Origin: Oscillospiraceae bacterium
GTDB taxonomy: Bacteria; Bacillota; Clostridia; Oscillospirales; Ruminococcaceae
Assembly (NCBI GenBank): GCA_012520915.1
Contig: JAAYNJ010000024.1
Coordinates: 1 to 64,000 of the forward strand
Direction of reading: 5' to 3'
DNA length: 64,000 nucleotides
Of the stretch, positions 34,340 to 45,742 are shown piece by piece; position 1 is the first letter of the stretch; each line of letters opens with the position of its first letter. A model generated the notes under the pieces. The model was given only the letters and a program-made list of their open reading frames with translations. It was not told where the DNA came from and made no database searches. Made by a program: the position numbers and the translations under genes.

Positions 34340-36287
34340 ACTCAAATCGGATTATTTACCCACAGGCGATCAGCCGCAGGCAATAGAAAAGCTCAGTAGC
34401 GGAATAGTTAGCGGTTTGAAGGAACAGGTTTTGATGGGCGTTACCGGTTCGGGCAAGACCTTTACCATGGCCAATATAATTAAAAACACCAATAAACCGA
34501 CACTGGTGCTTGCGCACAATAAAACACTTGCCGCACAGCTGTGCTCGGAGTTTAAAGAATATTTTCCCAACAATGCCGTCGAATACTTTGTAAGCTATTA
34601 CGACTACTATCAGCCTGAAGCATATATACCCTCTACCGACACATATATCGAAAAAGACAGCGCAGTAAATGACGAAATCGACAGACTTCGCCACTCCGCT
34701 ACCGCCGCTTTGTCCGAACGCAGGGACGTTATAATCGTCGCCAGCGTTTCATGTATTTATACCCTCGGAAACCCTATAGATTACAGAAACATGATTCTTT
34801 CGATAAGGCTGAACGGAAGCTATAAAAGAGACGATATATTAAAAAAACTTGTTGAAATTCAGTACGAGAGGAATGACATAGGGTTTGAGAGAAACCGTTT
34901 CAGAGTCAGAGGCGATGTTATTGAGATTTTCCCCGCATATAACAACGACAGGGCAATAAGAGTAGAGATGTTCGGGGATATTGTTGAGAGAATAAGTGAA
35001 ATAAATGTTCTTACCGGCGCATATGTAACAGATCTCAATCATGTTGCAATCTATCCGGCGTCACACTACATAACTCCGCGCGAAGTGATGAAGCTGAGGC
35101 TGAAGGAGCTGCAGAAGGAGCTTGACGAACGGGTTAGGGAATTTGTTTCCGAAGGGAAGTTAATCGAAGCCCAGCGCATTGCGCAGCGGACAAATTACGA
35201 TATCGAAATGCTCTCGGAGATAGGATTTTGCAAAGGTATTGAAAACTACTCAAGAGTGCTTGCGGGCAGACCGCCCGGAGCTGTTCCGTTCACATTGCTC
35301 GACTATTTTCCGGATGATTTTCTTATGTTTGTGGACGAGTCGCATGTCATGCTTCCGCAGCTTCGCGGTATGTACGGAGGAGACAGGGCAAGGAAGGAGA
35401 ATCTTGTCGAATTCGGGTTCAGATTGCCCTCCGCTTTTGATAACAGACCGCTCTCTTTCGAAGAATTCACCGAAAGAATAAATCAAGTCATCTACACCAG
35501 CGCCACTCCCGGTGAATATGAAAGAAGCCGTTCATCACAGATAGTCGAGCAGCTTATAAGACCCACCGGTCTAATCGACCCGAAGATTACCGTAAAACCG
35601 GTAGAGGGTCAGATAGACGACATAATTTCACTCATCAACGGCAGGGTTGCAAAAAGCGAAAGGGTGTTGATTACCACCCTGACCAAAAAGATGGCCGAAG
35701 ATTTGACCGACTATCTCACCGACCGCGGGATAAAAGTCAGATATATGCACCATGACATCGACACGATAGAGCGAATGGAGATAATTCGCGAACTGCGCCT
35801 CGGAAAATTCGATGTATTGGTTGGAATCAACCTGCTCCGTGAAGGGCTGGATCTTCCCGAAGTGTCGCTTGTCGTCATTCTCGATGCGGATAAGGAGGGC
35901 TTTTTGAGATCCGAAACATCTTTAATCCAGACTGTGGGAAGGGCGGCAAGAAATGTGAACGGAGAAGTTGTGATGTATGCCGATGCGGTCACATTGTCGA
36001 TGGAAAAAGCAATAGTTGAGACTGAAAGAAGAAGACGGATACAACAGGAATACAACATAAAACACGGAATAACACCCGTTTCAATAGTCAAGGATATAAG
36101 AGAGATTTTTGAAATATCCAGAAAGGAATTCGAAACAACCTCCGGTTTGAAACGATTGTCGCGGGCCGAGAAAAATGACTTAATCAAGAGAATGACAAAA
36201 GAAATGAAGAATGCGGCACAGCTGTTGGAGTTTGAATATGCAGCCGAGCTCAGAGATAAAATCGCCATGCTTAAGGAAGAGGATTGA
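34329..36287 (+). CDS. uvrB: Excinuclease ABC subunit B
   Basis: 652 residues. Walker A GVTGSGKT (about 39-46), the beta-hairpin [12 protein letters not shown], helicase motifs [14 protein letters not shown] and QTVGRAARN, and a C-terminal UVR domain (about 615-650). UvrB opens damaged DNA and recruits UvrC. Overlaps radC by 11 bases and uvrA closely; no uvrC in the window. Confidence 0.98.
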   Translation: MKFELKSDYLPTGDQPQAIEKLSSGIVSGLKEQVLMGVTGSGKTFTMANIIKNTNKPTLVLAHNKTLAAQLCSEFKEYFPNNAVEYFVSYYDYYQPEAYIPSTDTYIEKDSAVNDEIDRLRHSATAALSERRDVIIVASVSCIYTLGNPIDYRNMILSIRLNGSYKRDDILKKLVEIQYERNDIGFERNRFRVRGDVIEIFPAYNNDRAIRVEMFGDIVERISEINVLTGAYVTDLNHVAIYPASHYITPREVMKLRLKELQKELDERVREFVSEGKLIEAQRIAQRTNYDIEMLSEIGFCKGIENYSRVLAGRPPGAVPFTLLDYFPDDFLMFVDESHVMLPQLRGMYGGDRARKENLVEFGFRLPSAFDNRPLSFEEFTERINQVIYTSATPGEYERSRSSQIVEQLIRPTGLIDPKITVKPVEGQIDDIISLINGRVAKSERVLITTLTKKMAEDLTDYLTDRGIKVRYMHHDIDTIERMEIIRELRLGKFDVLVGINLLREGLDLPEVSLVVILDADKEGFLRSETSLIQTVGRAARNVNGEVVMYADAVTLSMEKAIVETERRRRIQQEYNIKHGITPVSIVKDIREIFEISRKEFETTSGLKRLSRAEKNDLIKRMTKEMKNAAQLLEFEYAAELRDKIAMLKEED

Positions 36288-36289
36288 GA

Positions 36290-39115
36290 TTGTCGGTAGA
36301 AAATATAGTTGTTAAAGGTGCGAGAGAGCACAATCTGAAAAATATAGACCTCACCATACCCAGGGATAAACTTATAGTTATGACCGGAATTTCCGGTTCG
36401 GGAAAGTCTTCTTTGGCGTTCGACACGATTTATGCCGACGGTCAGCGAAGATATATGGAGAGTCTGTCTTCGTATGCGAGACAGTTTTTGGGACAGATGG
36501 AAAAACCTGATGTCGACTCTATCGAGGGTCTTTCTCCCGCTGTTTCGATAGATCAAAAAACGAGTTCTAAAAATCCGAGATCCACGGTCGGAACGGTAAC
36601 CGAGATTTACGATTATCTGAGACTCCTCTATTCACGTATAGGCATACCTCATTGTCCGATCTGCAAAAGAGAAGTCAAAAATCAGACTGTTGAACAGATA
36701 GTCGACGAAATAATGCAGTTGGAAAAGGGGACGAGATTTCAGGTTTTAGCTCCGGTTGTAAGAGGAAGAAAAGGGGAACATAAAAACGAAATTGCATCGG
36801 CTTCGAAATCTGGATTTGTCAGAGCTCGTGTAGACGGAGAAATCCTTTATCTTTCTGAGGAAATATCACTTGATAAAAACAGAAAACACAATATTGAAAT
36901 AATAGTCGACCGTCTCGTAATTGATGACGATATAGTGTCCCGGCTTCACGATTCGATAGAAACCTCGCTCTCGCTGAGCGGTGATGCGATTATAATCGAT
37001 GTAATAGACGGCGATGAAATTGTTTTTTCACGAAACTACGCCTGTCCGGAGCACGGAAGCGTAAACATCGGCGACATGGCTCCCCGAATGTTTTCGTTTA
37101 ATAATCCTTTCGGGGCATGCGAAACCTGCACCGGACTTGGAAGTTACCAAAAAGTCGACGCGGATCTCATTATCCCCAATACATCCCTGTCTATTAAGGA
37201 AGGCGGTATTAAAGCGCCCGGCTGGACATACAGCGACGGCAGTATAGCGAAGATGTATATAGACTCTATAGCCGCAAGCTACGGATTTAATGTGGATACT
37301 CCTATAAAGGATATACCTAAAACGGGGTTGGATGCCGTGCTGTACGGTACAAAGGGTAAAAAGTTCGAATTCAGAAGAGAAAACGAATTCGGGATAAGAA
37401 CCTTTAAAGGGAGCTTTGAGGGTATTATCAACAATCTTGAACGCCGTTATAAAGAGACTAACAGCGACTGGTCTAAAAATGAAATCTCCGCATTTATGAG
37501 CGATGAAATATGCCCTTCCTGTAAAGGAAAACGCTTAAAGCCCACATCATTGGCCGTTACGGTTAACGGTCTGGGAATCATGCAGCTGAGCGACTATTCG
37601 GTAGCCGAACTCGTAGAAATTTTTGACGGTTTTGAGCTTTCGGGAAAAGATGCAATCATAGGCGAGGGAATCATAAAGGAAATTAAAGAAAGGCTCGGTT
37701 TTTTAAACAATGTCGGGCTCGAGTATCTTACTCTTTCGAGAGCTTCATCCACGCTTTCAGGCGGCGAAAGTCAGAGAATTAGGCTGGCATCACAAATCGG
37801 TTCATCCCTCGTGGGTGTGCTTTACGTCCTTGACGAACCCAGTATAGGATTGCATCAGAAGGATAACAGAAAGCTGATTGATGCTTTAAAAAAGCTTCGT
37901 GATATAGGTAATACGCTTATAGTTGTTGAGCACGATGAAGAAATGATACGAAGTGCGGATTATATCGTCGATATCGGACCGGGTGCGGGAGTTCACGGCG
38001 GAGAGATTGTATGCACCGGAAGCATAGCGGACATTGAAAAATGTGAAAAATCAGTAACCGGAAATTACCTGTCCGGAAGAATGTCAATTGAAATTCCCGA
38101 AACAAGAAGAAAGGGGAACGGAAAACAGCTCGTCGTTTACGGTGCGGCGCAAAACAACCTCAAAAACATAGATGTCACTTTTCCCTTAGGCACCTTTACA
38201 TGTGTCACGGGTGTTTCGGGATCGGGAAAATCATCTCTGGTAAATGAGATACTGTTTAAAAAACTCAGCGCCGACCTCAACCGTGCCCGTACCAGACCCG
38301 GCAGCTTCAGGGACATCGCCGGTCTCGAGAACCTAGACAAAGTTATAGGAATAGATCAGTCCCCGATAGGAAGAACACCCAGATCGAATCCTGCAACCTA
38401 TACGGGAGTGTTTACCTTTATCAGAGAACTCTTTGCCTCGACAAATGAGGCAAAGCTTCGCGGATACGGACAGGGAAGATTTTCCTTTAATATAAAGGGC
38501 GGCAGGTGTGAAGCCTGTCAGGGTGACGGCCTGATAAAAATAGAAATGCATTTTCTGCCCGATATATATGTTCCCTGCGAGGTCTGCAAAGGCAAAAGGT
38601 ATAACCGTGAAACACTGGAAGTAAAATACAAGGGAAAATCAATATACGATGTTTTGGATATGACTGTCGTTGAAGCGATGAACTTCTTTGAAAACAACCC
38701 AAGAATATATTCAAAACTTAAGACAATATTCGACGTAGGTCTCGGATATATTAAGCTCGGTCAGTCATCAACAACCCTTTCGGGCGGAGAGGCGCAGAGA
38801 ACAAAGCTCTCGCTGGAGCTTTCAAAAAGATCCACCGGCAAATCGATATATATTCTTGATGAGCCAACTACGGGACTTCATTCCGCCGATGTGCACAAAT
38901 TGATAGATGTGCTGCAAAAACTTGTTGATAACGGCAATACCGTAATTATTATCGAACATAATCTCGATGTTGTTAAGACGGCGGATTATATCATAGATCT
39001 CGGACCGGGCGGCGGAGACAGGGGCGGGTATGTTATTGCGGCGGGAACTCCGGAGGAGGTTTCGCGTAATGAAAAATCGTATACCGGGGCTTTCCTCAGG
39101 AAGTACTGGAAATAA
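36290..39115 (+). CDS. uvrA: Excinuclease ABC subunit A
   Basis: 941 residues from TTG at 36290, seven bases after AGAGG; TTG at 36284 is possible and would add two residues. Two ABC ATPase halves: Walker [10 protein letters not shown] near residue 30 and GVSGSGKSS near 640; signatures LSGGE in each; zinc modules CPIC...CPSC and CEAC...CEVC. UvrA dimers find bulky DNA lesions and load UvrB. Last gene of radC-uvrB-uvrA. Confidence 0.98.
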   Translation: MSVENIVVKGAREHNLKNIDLTIPRDKLIVMTGISGSGKSSLAFDTIYADGQRRYMESLSSYARQFLGQMEKPDVDSIEGLSPAVSIDQKTSSKNPRSTVGTVTEIYDYLRLLYSRIGIPHCPICKREVKNQTVEQIVDEIMQLEKGTRFQVLAPVVRGRKGEHKNEIASASKSGFVRARVDGEILYLSEEISLDKNRKHNIEIIVDRLVIDDDIVSRLHDSIETSLSLSGDAIIIDVIDGDEIVFSRNYACPEHGSVNIGDMAPRMFSFNNPFGACETCTGLGSYQKVDADLIIPNTSLSIKEGGIKAPGWTYSDGSIAKMYIDSIAASYGFNVDTPIKDIPKTGLDAVLYGTKGKKFEFRRENEFGIRTFKGSFEGIINNLERRYKETNSDWSKNEISAFMSDEICPSCKGKRLKPTSLAVTVNGLGIMQLSDYSVAELVEIFDGFELSGKDAIIGEGIIKEIKERLGFLNNVGLEYLTLSRASSTLSGGESQRIRLASQIGSSLVGVLYVLDEPSIGLHQKDNRKLIDALKKLRDIGNTLIVVEHDEEMIRSADYIVDIGPGAGVHGGEIVCTGSIADIEKCEKSVTGNYLSGRMSIEIPETRRKGNGKQLVVYGAAQNNLKNIDVTFPLGTFTCVTGVSGSGKSSLVNEILFKKLSADLNRARTRPGSFRDIAGLENLDKVIGIDQSPIGRTPRSNPATYTGVFTFIRELFASTNEAKLRGYGQGRFSFNIKGGRCEACQGDGLIKIEMHFLPDIYVPCEVCKGKRYNRETLEVKYKGKSIYDVLDMTVVEAMNFFENNPRIYSKLKTIFDVGLGYIKLGQSSTTLSGGEAQRTKLSLELSKRSTGKSIYILDEPTTGLHSADVHKLIDVLQKLVDNGNTVIIIEHNLDVVKTADYIIDLGPGGGDRGGYVIAAGTPEEVSRNEKSYTGAFLRKYWK

Positions 39116-39215
39116 CCTTAAAGTTGTCGTATAATTCTCAATTATGACGGTATTAATCAATATTATTTGTTTTGTGCCCGGATTTACATAAATCGGAATT
39201 GTTTTATCTTTCCGC

Positions 39216-39247
39216 AACAGCCTTCAAAATTCAAAGAGGCTGTTTTT
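39216..39247 (+). terminator. Terminator after uvrA, or attenuator before the ABC exporter
   Basis: AACAGCCT, 13-base loop, AGGCTGTT followed by TTT. It sits 100 bases after uvrA and only 24 bases before the exporter start. A TATAAT at 39130-39135 lies upstream of it, so a transcript from there would cross the hairpin before reaching the exporter. Confidence 0.65.
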
Positions 39248-39270
39248 ATTGCGGTTTATTCAGAGGAAAA

Positions 39271-41103
39271 ATGCAGAAAAAAAATACCGAAATCTATAAA
39301 AATCAAAGTTTCTTCAACAGCTATCTGATAAAAGATGCTTTTTACGGCTATAAAAGGTATCTTTTATTCGGATTTTTAGTTGTTGTGGGAGCGGTAGGGT
39401 TATCATTTTTAACACCGCTTGTAATAACATTCGTTATCGATTTTGTAATTTCAAATGAAGTTCCCGATATGCCCGGATTTCTCTTAAATATCGTAAAAGA
39501 GGCAGACAGAAAATATCTGCTTGATAATATCTGGATACCGGCACTGTTGATTGTTCTCATAACAATGATTGCGGGTATTTTCATATTTTTAAGATTGCGT
39601 ATCTCCGCCCAAATATCCGAAGGGGTTTCCAAAAGGCTCAAAGACAGACTCTACAGCCACATTCAGAATCTTCCTTATGATTATTTCAAACACATTTCCG
39701 CAGGGGATATCGTGCAGAGATGCACAAGTGATGTGGAAACTATAAGAAGATTTGTAAGTGTTCAGATGATGGAAATCTTAAGGACGCTTGTTATGATAGT
39801 CATTTCAATGACGGTCATGGTTTCGGTTGACTACAGAATGGCGCTGGTTTCTTCGTCTTTGCTGCCTATTCTCTTTATAATGTCCTTCCTGTTCTTTAAA
39901 AGCATTAAGTCCAAATTTACAATTTCCGATGAGGCTGAGGGCAGACTTTCCACTGTAATACAGGAAAACCTTTCAGGTGTTCGGGTTGTTAGGGCGTTCG
40001 GTCAGCAACAGGCTGAAGTCGATAAATTTGAAAAAGCTAACAGCGAGTTTAAAAAGGTGACGACAAAGCTTATAAATACAATGGCAAAATACTGGGGAGC
40101 TTCCGATATGCTCACCTTCCTTCAGATAGCGTTGACAGTGGTTGTCGGAACGCTTCTTGCTGTAAAGGGAGAACTGACGGTAGGCAACGTCATTCTCTTT
40201 ACAACCTATGTTTCCATGCTGGTATGGCCGGTCAAACAGATGGGCAGGATTCTAAGCGATTTCGGAAAAGCCGTGGTGTCTGTCTGCAGACTTGAGGAGA
40301 TAACGGATGAGGAGGAAGAGCGTGAGCCGGGACTGGCGCTAAAACCCGAAATAAAGGGGGAAATCCGATTCGAGGGAGTATGTTTCGGATATGAGGATTC
40401 CGACCACGAAGTACTCGAGGACATAACTTTTGAAATTAAACCCGGCGAAACGATGGCAATACTCGGCTCAACGGGTTCGGGTAAAACTTCCTTGGTGCAG
40501 TTAATACAGCGGCTTTACGAAGTTAACGGCGGAGCTATATACATTGACGGTGTCAATGTGAACGACATAGAACGTCATCATCTCAGAAACAACATCGGTA
40601 TTGTTCTTCAAGAGCCTTTCCTCTACTCGAAAACAATCATGGAAAATATAAAAATATCAAAGCCGGATATCTCCGACAGAGCCGTATATGAGGTGGCGAA
40701 CATCGCAGCAATTCACAACGACATTGAATCGTTTGAGAAAGGATATGAAACGGAAGTCGGCGAGAGAGGGGTGACCGTTTCGGGCGGACAAAAGCAGAGA
40801 ATTGCGATAGCAAGAACATTGATACAACAGGCTCCGATATTGATATTCGACGATTCGCTGAGCGCCGTCGATACCGAAACGGATAAGCGAATTAGAGAGG
40901 CTTTGCTGGAAAGACGTCAAAATACCACTACAATTCTGATTTCACACCGCATCGTCACCCTTAGCGAAGCGGATGTGATTATTGTTCTCGACAATGGAAG
41001 AATTGTCGAGAGGGGAAGCCACGACGAGCTGGTAAAGAGCGGCGGAATGTACAGTAAAATTGCAAGGATACAATCCGAATATGCAGATGAGGACTATGAA
41101 TGA
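39271..41103 (+). CDS. ABC exporter subunit with degenerate ATP site
   Basis: 610 residues from ATG at 39271 with GAGG upstream; an in-frame ATG at 39172 would add 33 residues encoded across the terminator hairpin and is rejected. Six membrane helices (to about residue 330) are fused to a nucleotide-binding domain: Walker A GSTGSGKT, signature VSGGQKQR, Walker B ending IFDDSLSAVD. The catalytic Glu after Walker B is Asp, while the signature is consensus. This is the usual pattern for the degenerate subunit of heterodimeric exporters such as BmrC or TM287. Overlaps its partner by four bases. Substrate unknown: drugs, lipids or peptides are all possible. Confidence 0.9.
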   Translation: MQKKNTEIYKNQSFFNSYLIKDAFYGYKRYLLFGFLVVVGAVGLSFLTPLVITFVIDFVISNEVPDMPGFLLNIVKEADRKYLLDNIWIPALLIVLITMIAGIFIFLRLRISAQISEGVSKRLKDRLYSHIQNLPYDYFKHISAGDIVQRCTSDVETIRRFVSVQMMEILRTLVMIVISMTVMVSVDYRMALVSSSLLPILFIMSFLFFKSIKSKFTISDEAEGRLSTVIQENLSGVRVVRAFGQQQAEVDKFEKANSEFKKVTTKLINTMAKYWGASDMLTFLQIALTVVVGTLLAVKGELTVGNVILFTTYVSMLVWPVKQMGRILSDFGKAVVSVCRLEEITDEEEEREPGLALKPEIKGEIRFEGVCFGYEDSDHEVLEDITFEIKPGETMAILGSTGSGKTSLVQLIQRLYEVNGGAIYIDGVNVNDIERHHLRNNIGIVLQEPFLYSKTIMENIKISKPDISDRAVYEVANIAAIHNDIESFEKGYETEVGERGVTVSGGQKQRIAIARTLIQQAPILIFDDSLSAVDTETDKRIREALLERRQNTTTILISHRIVTLSEADVIIVLDNGRIVERGSHDELVKSGGMYSKIARIQSEYADEDYE

Positions 41104-42935
41104 GCCAACAAATCGAAGTAACCGATGAAAAAATAATGGAAGAAAAAGTCAATCCGCAAATTTGGAAGCGGCTTATTAAATATGCCCTTAAATACAAGTC
41201 CGTGCTTTTCGGCGGAATAGCGGCAATGCTCATCGTAGCTCTAGCCGACATTTTATATCCTCTTTTAAACCGCTATGCCATTGATGTTTTTATTATCGAA
41301 AATGATTTGAGCAGTCTCGCTGCCTATATACTTTTATATATTGTTGTGATAGTTGTTCAGGGATTTTGTGTTAAGGGTTTTATTTCCAGAGCGGGCAAGC
41401 TGGAAATGTCAATGGCTTATGATATCCGAAAAGAAGCTTTTAAAAAGCTTCAACAATTGTCGATGTCGTTTTTTGACAAAACCGCCGTGGGCTACCTGCT
41501 CGCACGAATGATTTCCGATATCGGAAGAATAAGCGATCTTGTTGCCTGGGCAATGATTGACATAATATGGTCTGTATCCTTCGTTTTCGGAAGCGCGGTC
41601 ATGATGTTTTTCTTAAATCCTACACTTGCGCTTCTTGTTTTGTCTGTGGTTCCGGTGTTGACGGTTATATCGATATATTTTCAGAGAAGAATACTCCGCT
41701 GGCAGCGCAAGATCAGAAATACCAATTCGAAAATAACCGGTGCGTACAATGAGAACATACTCGGAGCAGTGACGACAAAGACACTCGTTCGCGAAGAGAA
41801 GAATTTTGAGGAATTTCGCGAACTGACAAAAAAGATGAGCGACTATTCCAAGAGGTCTGCCACACTCTCGGGCATTTTCTTTCCTCTTGTTCTGCTTCTC
41901 GGAAATATCGGAACCGCTTTGGCGCTTTATAAAGGAGTTAAAATATCTCAAATAGGCGGTATTACTCTGGGAACGCTTGCCGCTTTTATTCAGCTTTCCC
42001 GTCAGATGTTCGAACCCGTTCAGCAGATTGCAAGGATACTTGCGGAAATGCAGACGGCTCAGGCGTCTGCGGAAAGGGTTTTAACCCTCCTGGATACTGA
42101 GCAGGAAGTGGTTGATACGCCTGAAGTAATTGAAAAATACGGCGATGAATTCAATCCTAAAATTGAGAATTGGCCTGAGATAAAAGGTGATATTGAATTC
42201 AAAAATGTCGTCTTCAAATACAACAGGGGAGAGGTGGTGCTCGACGATTTCAGCCTGAAGATTAAAGCGGGAGAGACGGTGGCACTTGTCGGCGAAACGG
42301 GTGCGGGGAAAAGCACAATTTCAAATATCGTATGCAGGTTTTATGAACCCACCGAGGGACAGTTATTGATTGACGGAGTAGATTACAGAGAGAGGTCGTA
42401 TCTTTGGCTTCAGAGAAATCTGGGTTATGTTCTTCAGGTGCCTCACCTTTTCAGCGGTACAATAGCTGACAACATCAGATACCAAAAACCCGAAGCCACC
42501 GACGAAGAGGTTATAAGAGCAGCCAAATTGGTAAATGCCCATGAGTTTATTATAAATCAGCCCAAAGGCTATCAGACTGAAGTGGGCGAGGAGGGCGCCA
42601 AACTGTCAACCGGTCAGAAACAGCTTATTTCATTTGCTCGTATAATGATTTCCGACCCGAAAATCTTTGTGCTCGATGAAGCCACATCATCCATCGACAC
42701 CGAAACCGAGATGCAGATTCAGAAGGCGATAAAGGATGTCATGAAAAACCGGACCGGTATTATCGTCGCCCACAGACTTTCCACTGTGAGGAGCGCGGAC
42801 AGAATACTTGTCATATCACAGGGAAAAATTGTGGAAGAGGGAACCCACAAAGACCTTATGTCTTTAAAGGGGCGTTATTATGACCTTTATACGAATCAGT
42901 TTAAAGAGAGTCAGACTGTGAAAATAATCGGCTAA
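41100..42935 (+). CDS. ABC exporter subunit with active Walker B
   Basis: 611 residues. Membrane domain (to about 340), then Walker A GETGAGKS, signature LSTGQKQL (second Gly replaced by Thr), Walker B FVLDEATSSID with the catalytic Glu, and H-loop VAHRLST. It complements the preceding subunit: the consensus site would be built from this Walker A/B plus the partner's SGGQ, the weak site from the partner's Walker A/B plus this STGQ. Starts inside the stop of its partner (ATGA). Closed by a terminator shared with glnS. Confidence 0.92.
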   Translation: MSQQIEVTDEKIMEEKVNPQIWKRLIKYALKYKSVLFGGIAAMLIVALADILYPLLNRYAIDVFIIENDLSSLAAYILLYIVVIVVQGFCVKGFISRAGKLEMSMAYDIRKEAFKKLQQLSMSFFDKTAVGYLLARMISDIGRISDLVAWAMIDIIWSVSFVFGSAVMMFFLNPTLALLVLSVVPVLTVISIYFQRRILRWQRKIRNTNSKITGAYNENILGAVTTKTLVREEKNFEEFRELTKKMSDYSKRSATLSGIFFPLVLLLGNIGTALALYKGVKISQIGGITLGTLAAFIQLSRQMFEPVQQIARILAEMQTAQASAERVLTLLDTEQEVVDTPEVIEKYGDEFNPKIENWPEIKGDIEFKNVVFKYNRGEVVLDDFSLKIKAGETVALVGETGAGKSTISNIVCRFYEPTEGQLLIDGVDYRERSYLWLQRNLGYVLQVPHLFSGTIADNIRYQKPEATDEEVIRAAKLVNAHEFIINQPKGYQTEVGEEGAKLSTGQKQLISFARIMISDPKIFVLDEATSSIDTETEMQIQKAIKDVMKNRTGIIVAHRLSTVRSADRILVISQGKIVEEGTHKDLMSLKGRYYDLYTNQFKESQTVKIIG

Positions 42936-42947
42936 AAACGTTCAATA

Positions 42948-42979
42948 AAACAGCGCAGATTTCTCTGCGCTGTTTTTTA
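42948..42979. terminator. Bidirectional terminator, ABC exporter versus glnS
   Basis: AAAACAGCGCAGA, loop TTTC, TCTGCGCTGTTTT plus TT: a perfect 13-bp stem flanked by A on one side and T on the other, serving both convergent genes. Confidence 0.92.
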
Positions 42980-42999
42980 ATTGATTAATCTGATTATAT

Positions 43000-44673
43000 T
43001 TACCTTTTACTTTTGCTTATTTTAGCCCAACTGTCTTTTAATCCGACTATGCTGTTGAAGACATTGCCGTCTCTGCTGTCTCTTATAAAATATCCTATTC
43101 TGACAAATTGGAATCTTTCATCTATCGTCGCATCCTTGAGTGTAATTTCGAGTTTTGCATTCGGATAGACCGTGAGAGAATCCGGGCACAGATAGTCGCC
43201 GTATGTTTTGCCTTCGGGCATGTCGAGGACATTTTCAAGAGAAAACAGTCTGCCGTACATCCTGACCTCGCACGGGTAATTATTTTCACAGCTGACCCAT
43301 TGAATGGTTCCTTTTATCTTTCTTCCGTCGGAAGGATTCTTGCCAAGCGTATCGAAATCGACAGAGCAGTAGATTTCTTCTACCTCTCCTTCGTCATTGA
43401 GTTTAAAGTCATCGCATTTAATCACATATGAACCCATAAGTCTTACTTCTCTTCCGGGAGCCAGCCTGAAGTACTTTGGAGGAGGAGAAACGGAAAAATC
43501 TTCCTTCTCTATATATATTTCTTTGGAAAAGGGAACTTCTCTTCTTCCGGCGTTCTCGTCGCTCGGGTTGTTTTGCGGTCGCATAACCTCCGTTTTGTCT
43601 TCGGGATAGTTTGTTAAAATTACTTTAACCGGATCAAGTACAGCCATTCGTCTTTCTGCGGTTTGATTGAGCTCATCTCTTATGCAGTGTTCGAGAAGTT
43701 CAATATCGACGATGCTGTATGCCTTTGATATCCCGGCGGTCTCAATAAATTTAAAAATGGAGGAAGGAGTATACCCGCGCCTTCTCAATGCGTGAAGGGT
43801 CGGCATTCTCGGATCATCCCATCCGTCAACCACTCCGGTTTCCACAAGTGTTCTGAGATATCTCTTGCTCATAACGGTGTATGTCATATTCAGTCTTGCA
43901 AATTCATACTGATGAGGTTTTTCTCTCTCCGGTATCCCTATATTATCTACGACCCAATCATATAGCGGGCGATGATTTTCAAATTCTATAGAGCATAGAG
44001 AATGGGTGATTCCTTCAATAGCATCCTGTATAGGGTGGGCAAAATCATACAAAGGATATATGCACCACTCATCCCCCTGTCTATGGTGTTCCGCATGCAA
44101 TATACGGTAGATTATAGGATCTCTCATATTCATATTCGGGCTCTCCATATCGATTTTAGCCCTTAAAGTATAAGTTTCGTCCTCAAATTCTCCGTTTTTC
44201 ATCCTTTCAAACAGATCGAGATTTTCAGAAATCGGCCTGTCGCGATATGGGCTGCTTCTGCCCGGCTCCGTCAAACTGCCTCTGTACTCCCTTATCTCGT
44301 CCGGAGTCAGTTCGTCAACGTATGCTTTTCCGTCTTTTATAAGTTTTACCGCATAGTCGTAACAGTTCTGAAAGTAATCCGAACCGTAAAAAACTCCTCC
44401 GGTAGGTTCAGTTCCGAGCCACTTTAAATCTTCGAGAATCGCATCGACATATTCATCTTCTTCTCTGACGGGATTAGTGTCATCGTATCTGAGATTAAAC
44501 AGACCGCCGTATTTTTTTGCGGTTATATAGTTAATATAAATTGCCTTGGCGCTGCCGATATGGAGGTATCCGTTCGGCTCGGGCGGAAAACGGGTATGGA
44601 CGCTGTCGTGCCTGCCTTCTCTGTAATCCTCGTCAATGATGTCAAAAATAAAGTTTCCTGCATAATCACACAT
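43000..44673 (-). CDS. glnS: Glutamine--tRNA ligase
   Basis: 557 residues. Class I motifs: RFPPEPNGYLHIGSAKA (HIGH), VMSKRYL (KMSKS equivalent), plus the C-terminal beta-barrel anticodon-binding domain. It charges tRNA-Gln directly. Many Firmicutes lack GlnRS and use GatCAB transamidation, so this gene is informative about lineage or past transfer. ATG at 44673 follows AGGTG. Third gene of rnhA-mnmA-glnS, 41 bases after mnmA. Confidence 0.96.
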   Translation of the reverse strand: MCDYAGNFIFDIIDEDYREGRHDSVHTRFPPEPNGYLHIGSAKAIYINYITAKKYGGLFNLRYDDTNPVREEDEYVDAILEDLKWLGTEPTGGVFYGSDYFQNCYDYAVKLIKDGKAYVDELTPDEIREYRGSLTEPGRSSPYRDRPISENLDLFERMKNGEFEDETYTLRAKIDMESPNMNMRDPIIYRILHAEHHRQGDEWCIYPLYDFAHPIQDAIEGITHSLCSIEFENHRPLYDWVVDNIGIPEREKPHQYEFARLNMTYTVMSKRYLRTLVETGVVDGWDDPRMPTLHALRRRGYTPSSIFKFIETAGISKAYSIVDIELLEHCIRDELNQTAERRMAVLDPVKVILTNYPEDKTEVMRPQNNPSDENAGRREVPFSKEIYIEKEDFSVSPPPKYFRLAPGREVRLMGSYVIKCDDFKLNDEGEVEEIYCSVDFDTLGKNPSDGRKIKGTIQWVSCENNYPCEVRMYGRLFSLENVLDMPEGKTYGDYLCPDSLTVYPNAKLEITLKDATIDERFQFVRIGYFIRDSRDGNVFNSIVGLKDSWAKISKSKR

Positions 44674-44714
44674 AATTTCACCTGTAAAAAGAAGTTTACA
44701 TATTTATTAATTGT

Positions 44715-45740
44715 CTATTTTATAATACCGCCGGCAACAACAACATCTCCCCAATATATAACGGCGGATTGCCCGGGAGCAGCCACCGGCTTGTTATCAA
44801 AATATACCGTTATACTGCCATCGTTCAACTTCGGCCTGCAACGGTAAAAGTTCTTTGAATAGCGCGTTTTCGCTCTGTAGTTATTGTTTTCGGAAAATTT
44901 GTGAAAGGGGTTGATAATCGTATCGGTAAGCTTCAGCTCGGAGACCGGCAAGTCTTCAATCTCAGAGAGCACTACATCCGACCCGCTGATTTTCCTGACA
45001 TACAACCTCTTATCCGAAGAAACGCCGAGACCTCTCCTTTGACCGACGGTATAGTGTTCGATTCCTTTATGTTTGCCGAGTATTCTTCCGTCGTTGTCTA
45101 CAAAATTTCCTCTGACTCCGAAATAGCCGATACCGTTTATAAATTCAGCATGATTGTTTCCGTCAATAAAACAGATATCCTGGCTTTCGGGGTCTGATGC
45201 ACTCGAAAGATTTGACAATTCCGCCATTTTCACTACGTCGCTTTTTAAATGCTCGCCCAAAGGAAGAATCAGCCTGGACAATACCCGTTGCGGAAGTCGA
45301 TACAGAACGTAGCTTTGGTCTTTATCGGGATCTTTTGCGGTACCGATAAAACAGCCGTTATTTTTAATCACCCTGGCATAGTGTCCGGTTGCAATATAAT
45401 CGGCGGAGATTTGTTCAGAGTACTCCAAAAGGGATTTGAACTTGACCTTTTCATTGCATACGACACAAGGATTAGGTGTGATTCCTTTCGAATATGATTC
45501 CGCAAACGGGATTATAACACTGTTTTTAAAATCATTCCTGACATCCGCTATGTCAATTGAAATTGAAAGTTCATCGGCAGCTTTTCGGACTTTTGAAACA
45601 TCACCGAGATGTGACTCGGACATGATACAGAAGAATCCGCAAACCTCATATCCTGAAGCTTTCAACAGATTGCAGCTTATTGCCGAATCCACCCCGCCGC
45701 TTATCCCGAGGGCGACCTTTCCTTTTAATCCCGCCTTCAT
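44715..45740 (-). CDS. mnmA: tRNA-specific 2-thiouridylase MnmA
   Basis: 341 residues from ATG at 45740; TTG at 45746, overlapping the rnhA stop, is an alternative. PP-loop GISGGVDSAI near the N-terminus, catalytic cysteines in NPCVVCNEKVKF and DICFIDGN, and the C-terminal beta-barrel. It thiolates U34 of Lys, Glu and Gln tRNAs. Being followed by glnS is fitting, since tRNA-Gln is one of its substrates. Confidence 0.95.
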   Translation of the reverse strand: MKAGLKGKVALGISGGVDSAISCNLLKASGYEVCGFFCIMSESHLGDVSKVRKAADELSISIDIADVRNDFKNSVIIPFAESYSKGITPNPCVVCNEKVKFKSLLEYSEQISADYIATGHYARVIKNNGCFIGTAKDPDKDQSYVLYRLPQRVLSRLILPLGEHLKSDVVKMAELSNLSSASDPESQDICFIDGNNHAEFINGIGYFGVRGNFVDNDGRILGKHKGIEHYTVGQRRGLGVSSDKRLYVRKISGSDVVLSEIEDLPVSELKLTDTIINPFHKFSENNNYRAKTRYSKNFYRCRPKLNDGSITVYFDNKPVAAPGQSAVIYWGDVVVAGGIIK

Positions 45741-45742
45741 AT

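Noticed and set aside
35711-36556. 281-codon minus-strand ORF across uvrB/uvrA
   Set aside because: Antisense to conserved UvrB and UvrA sequence, Ser/Arg-rich as expected for a shadow frame.
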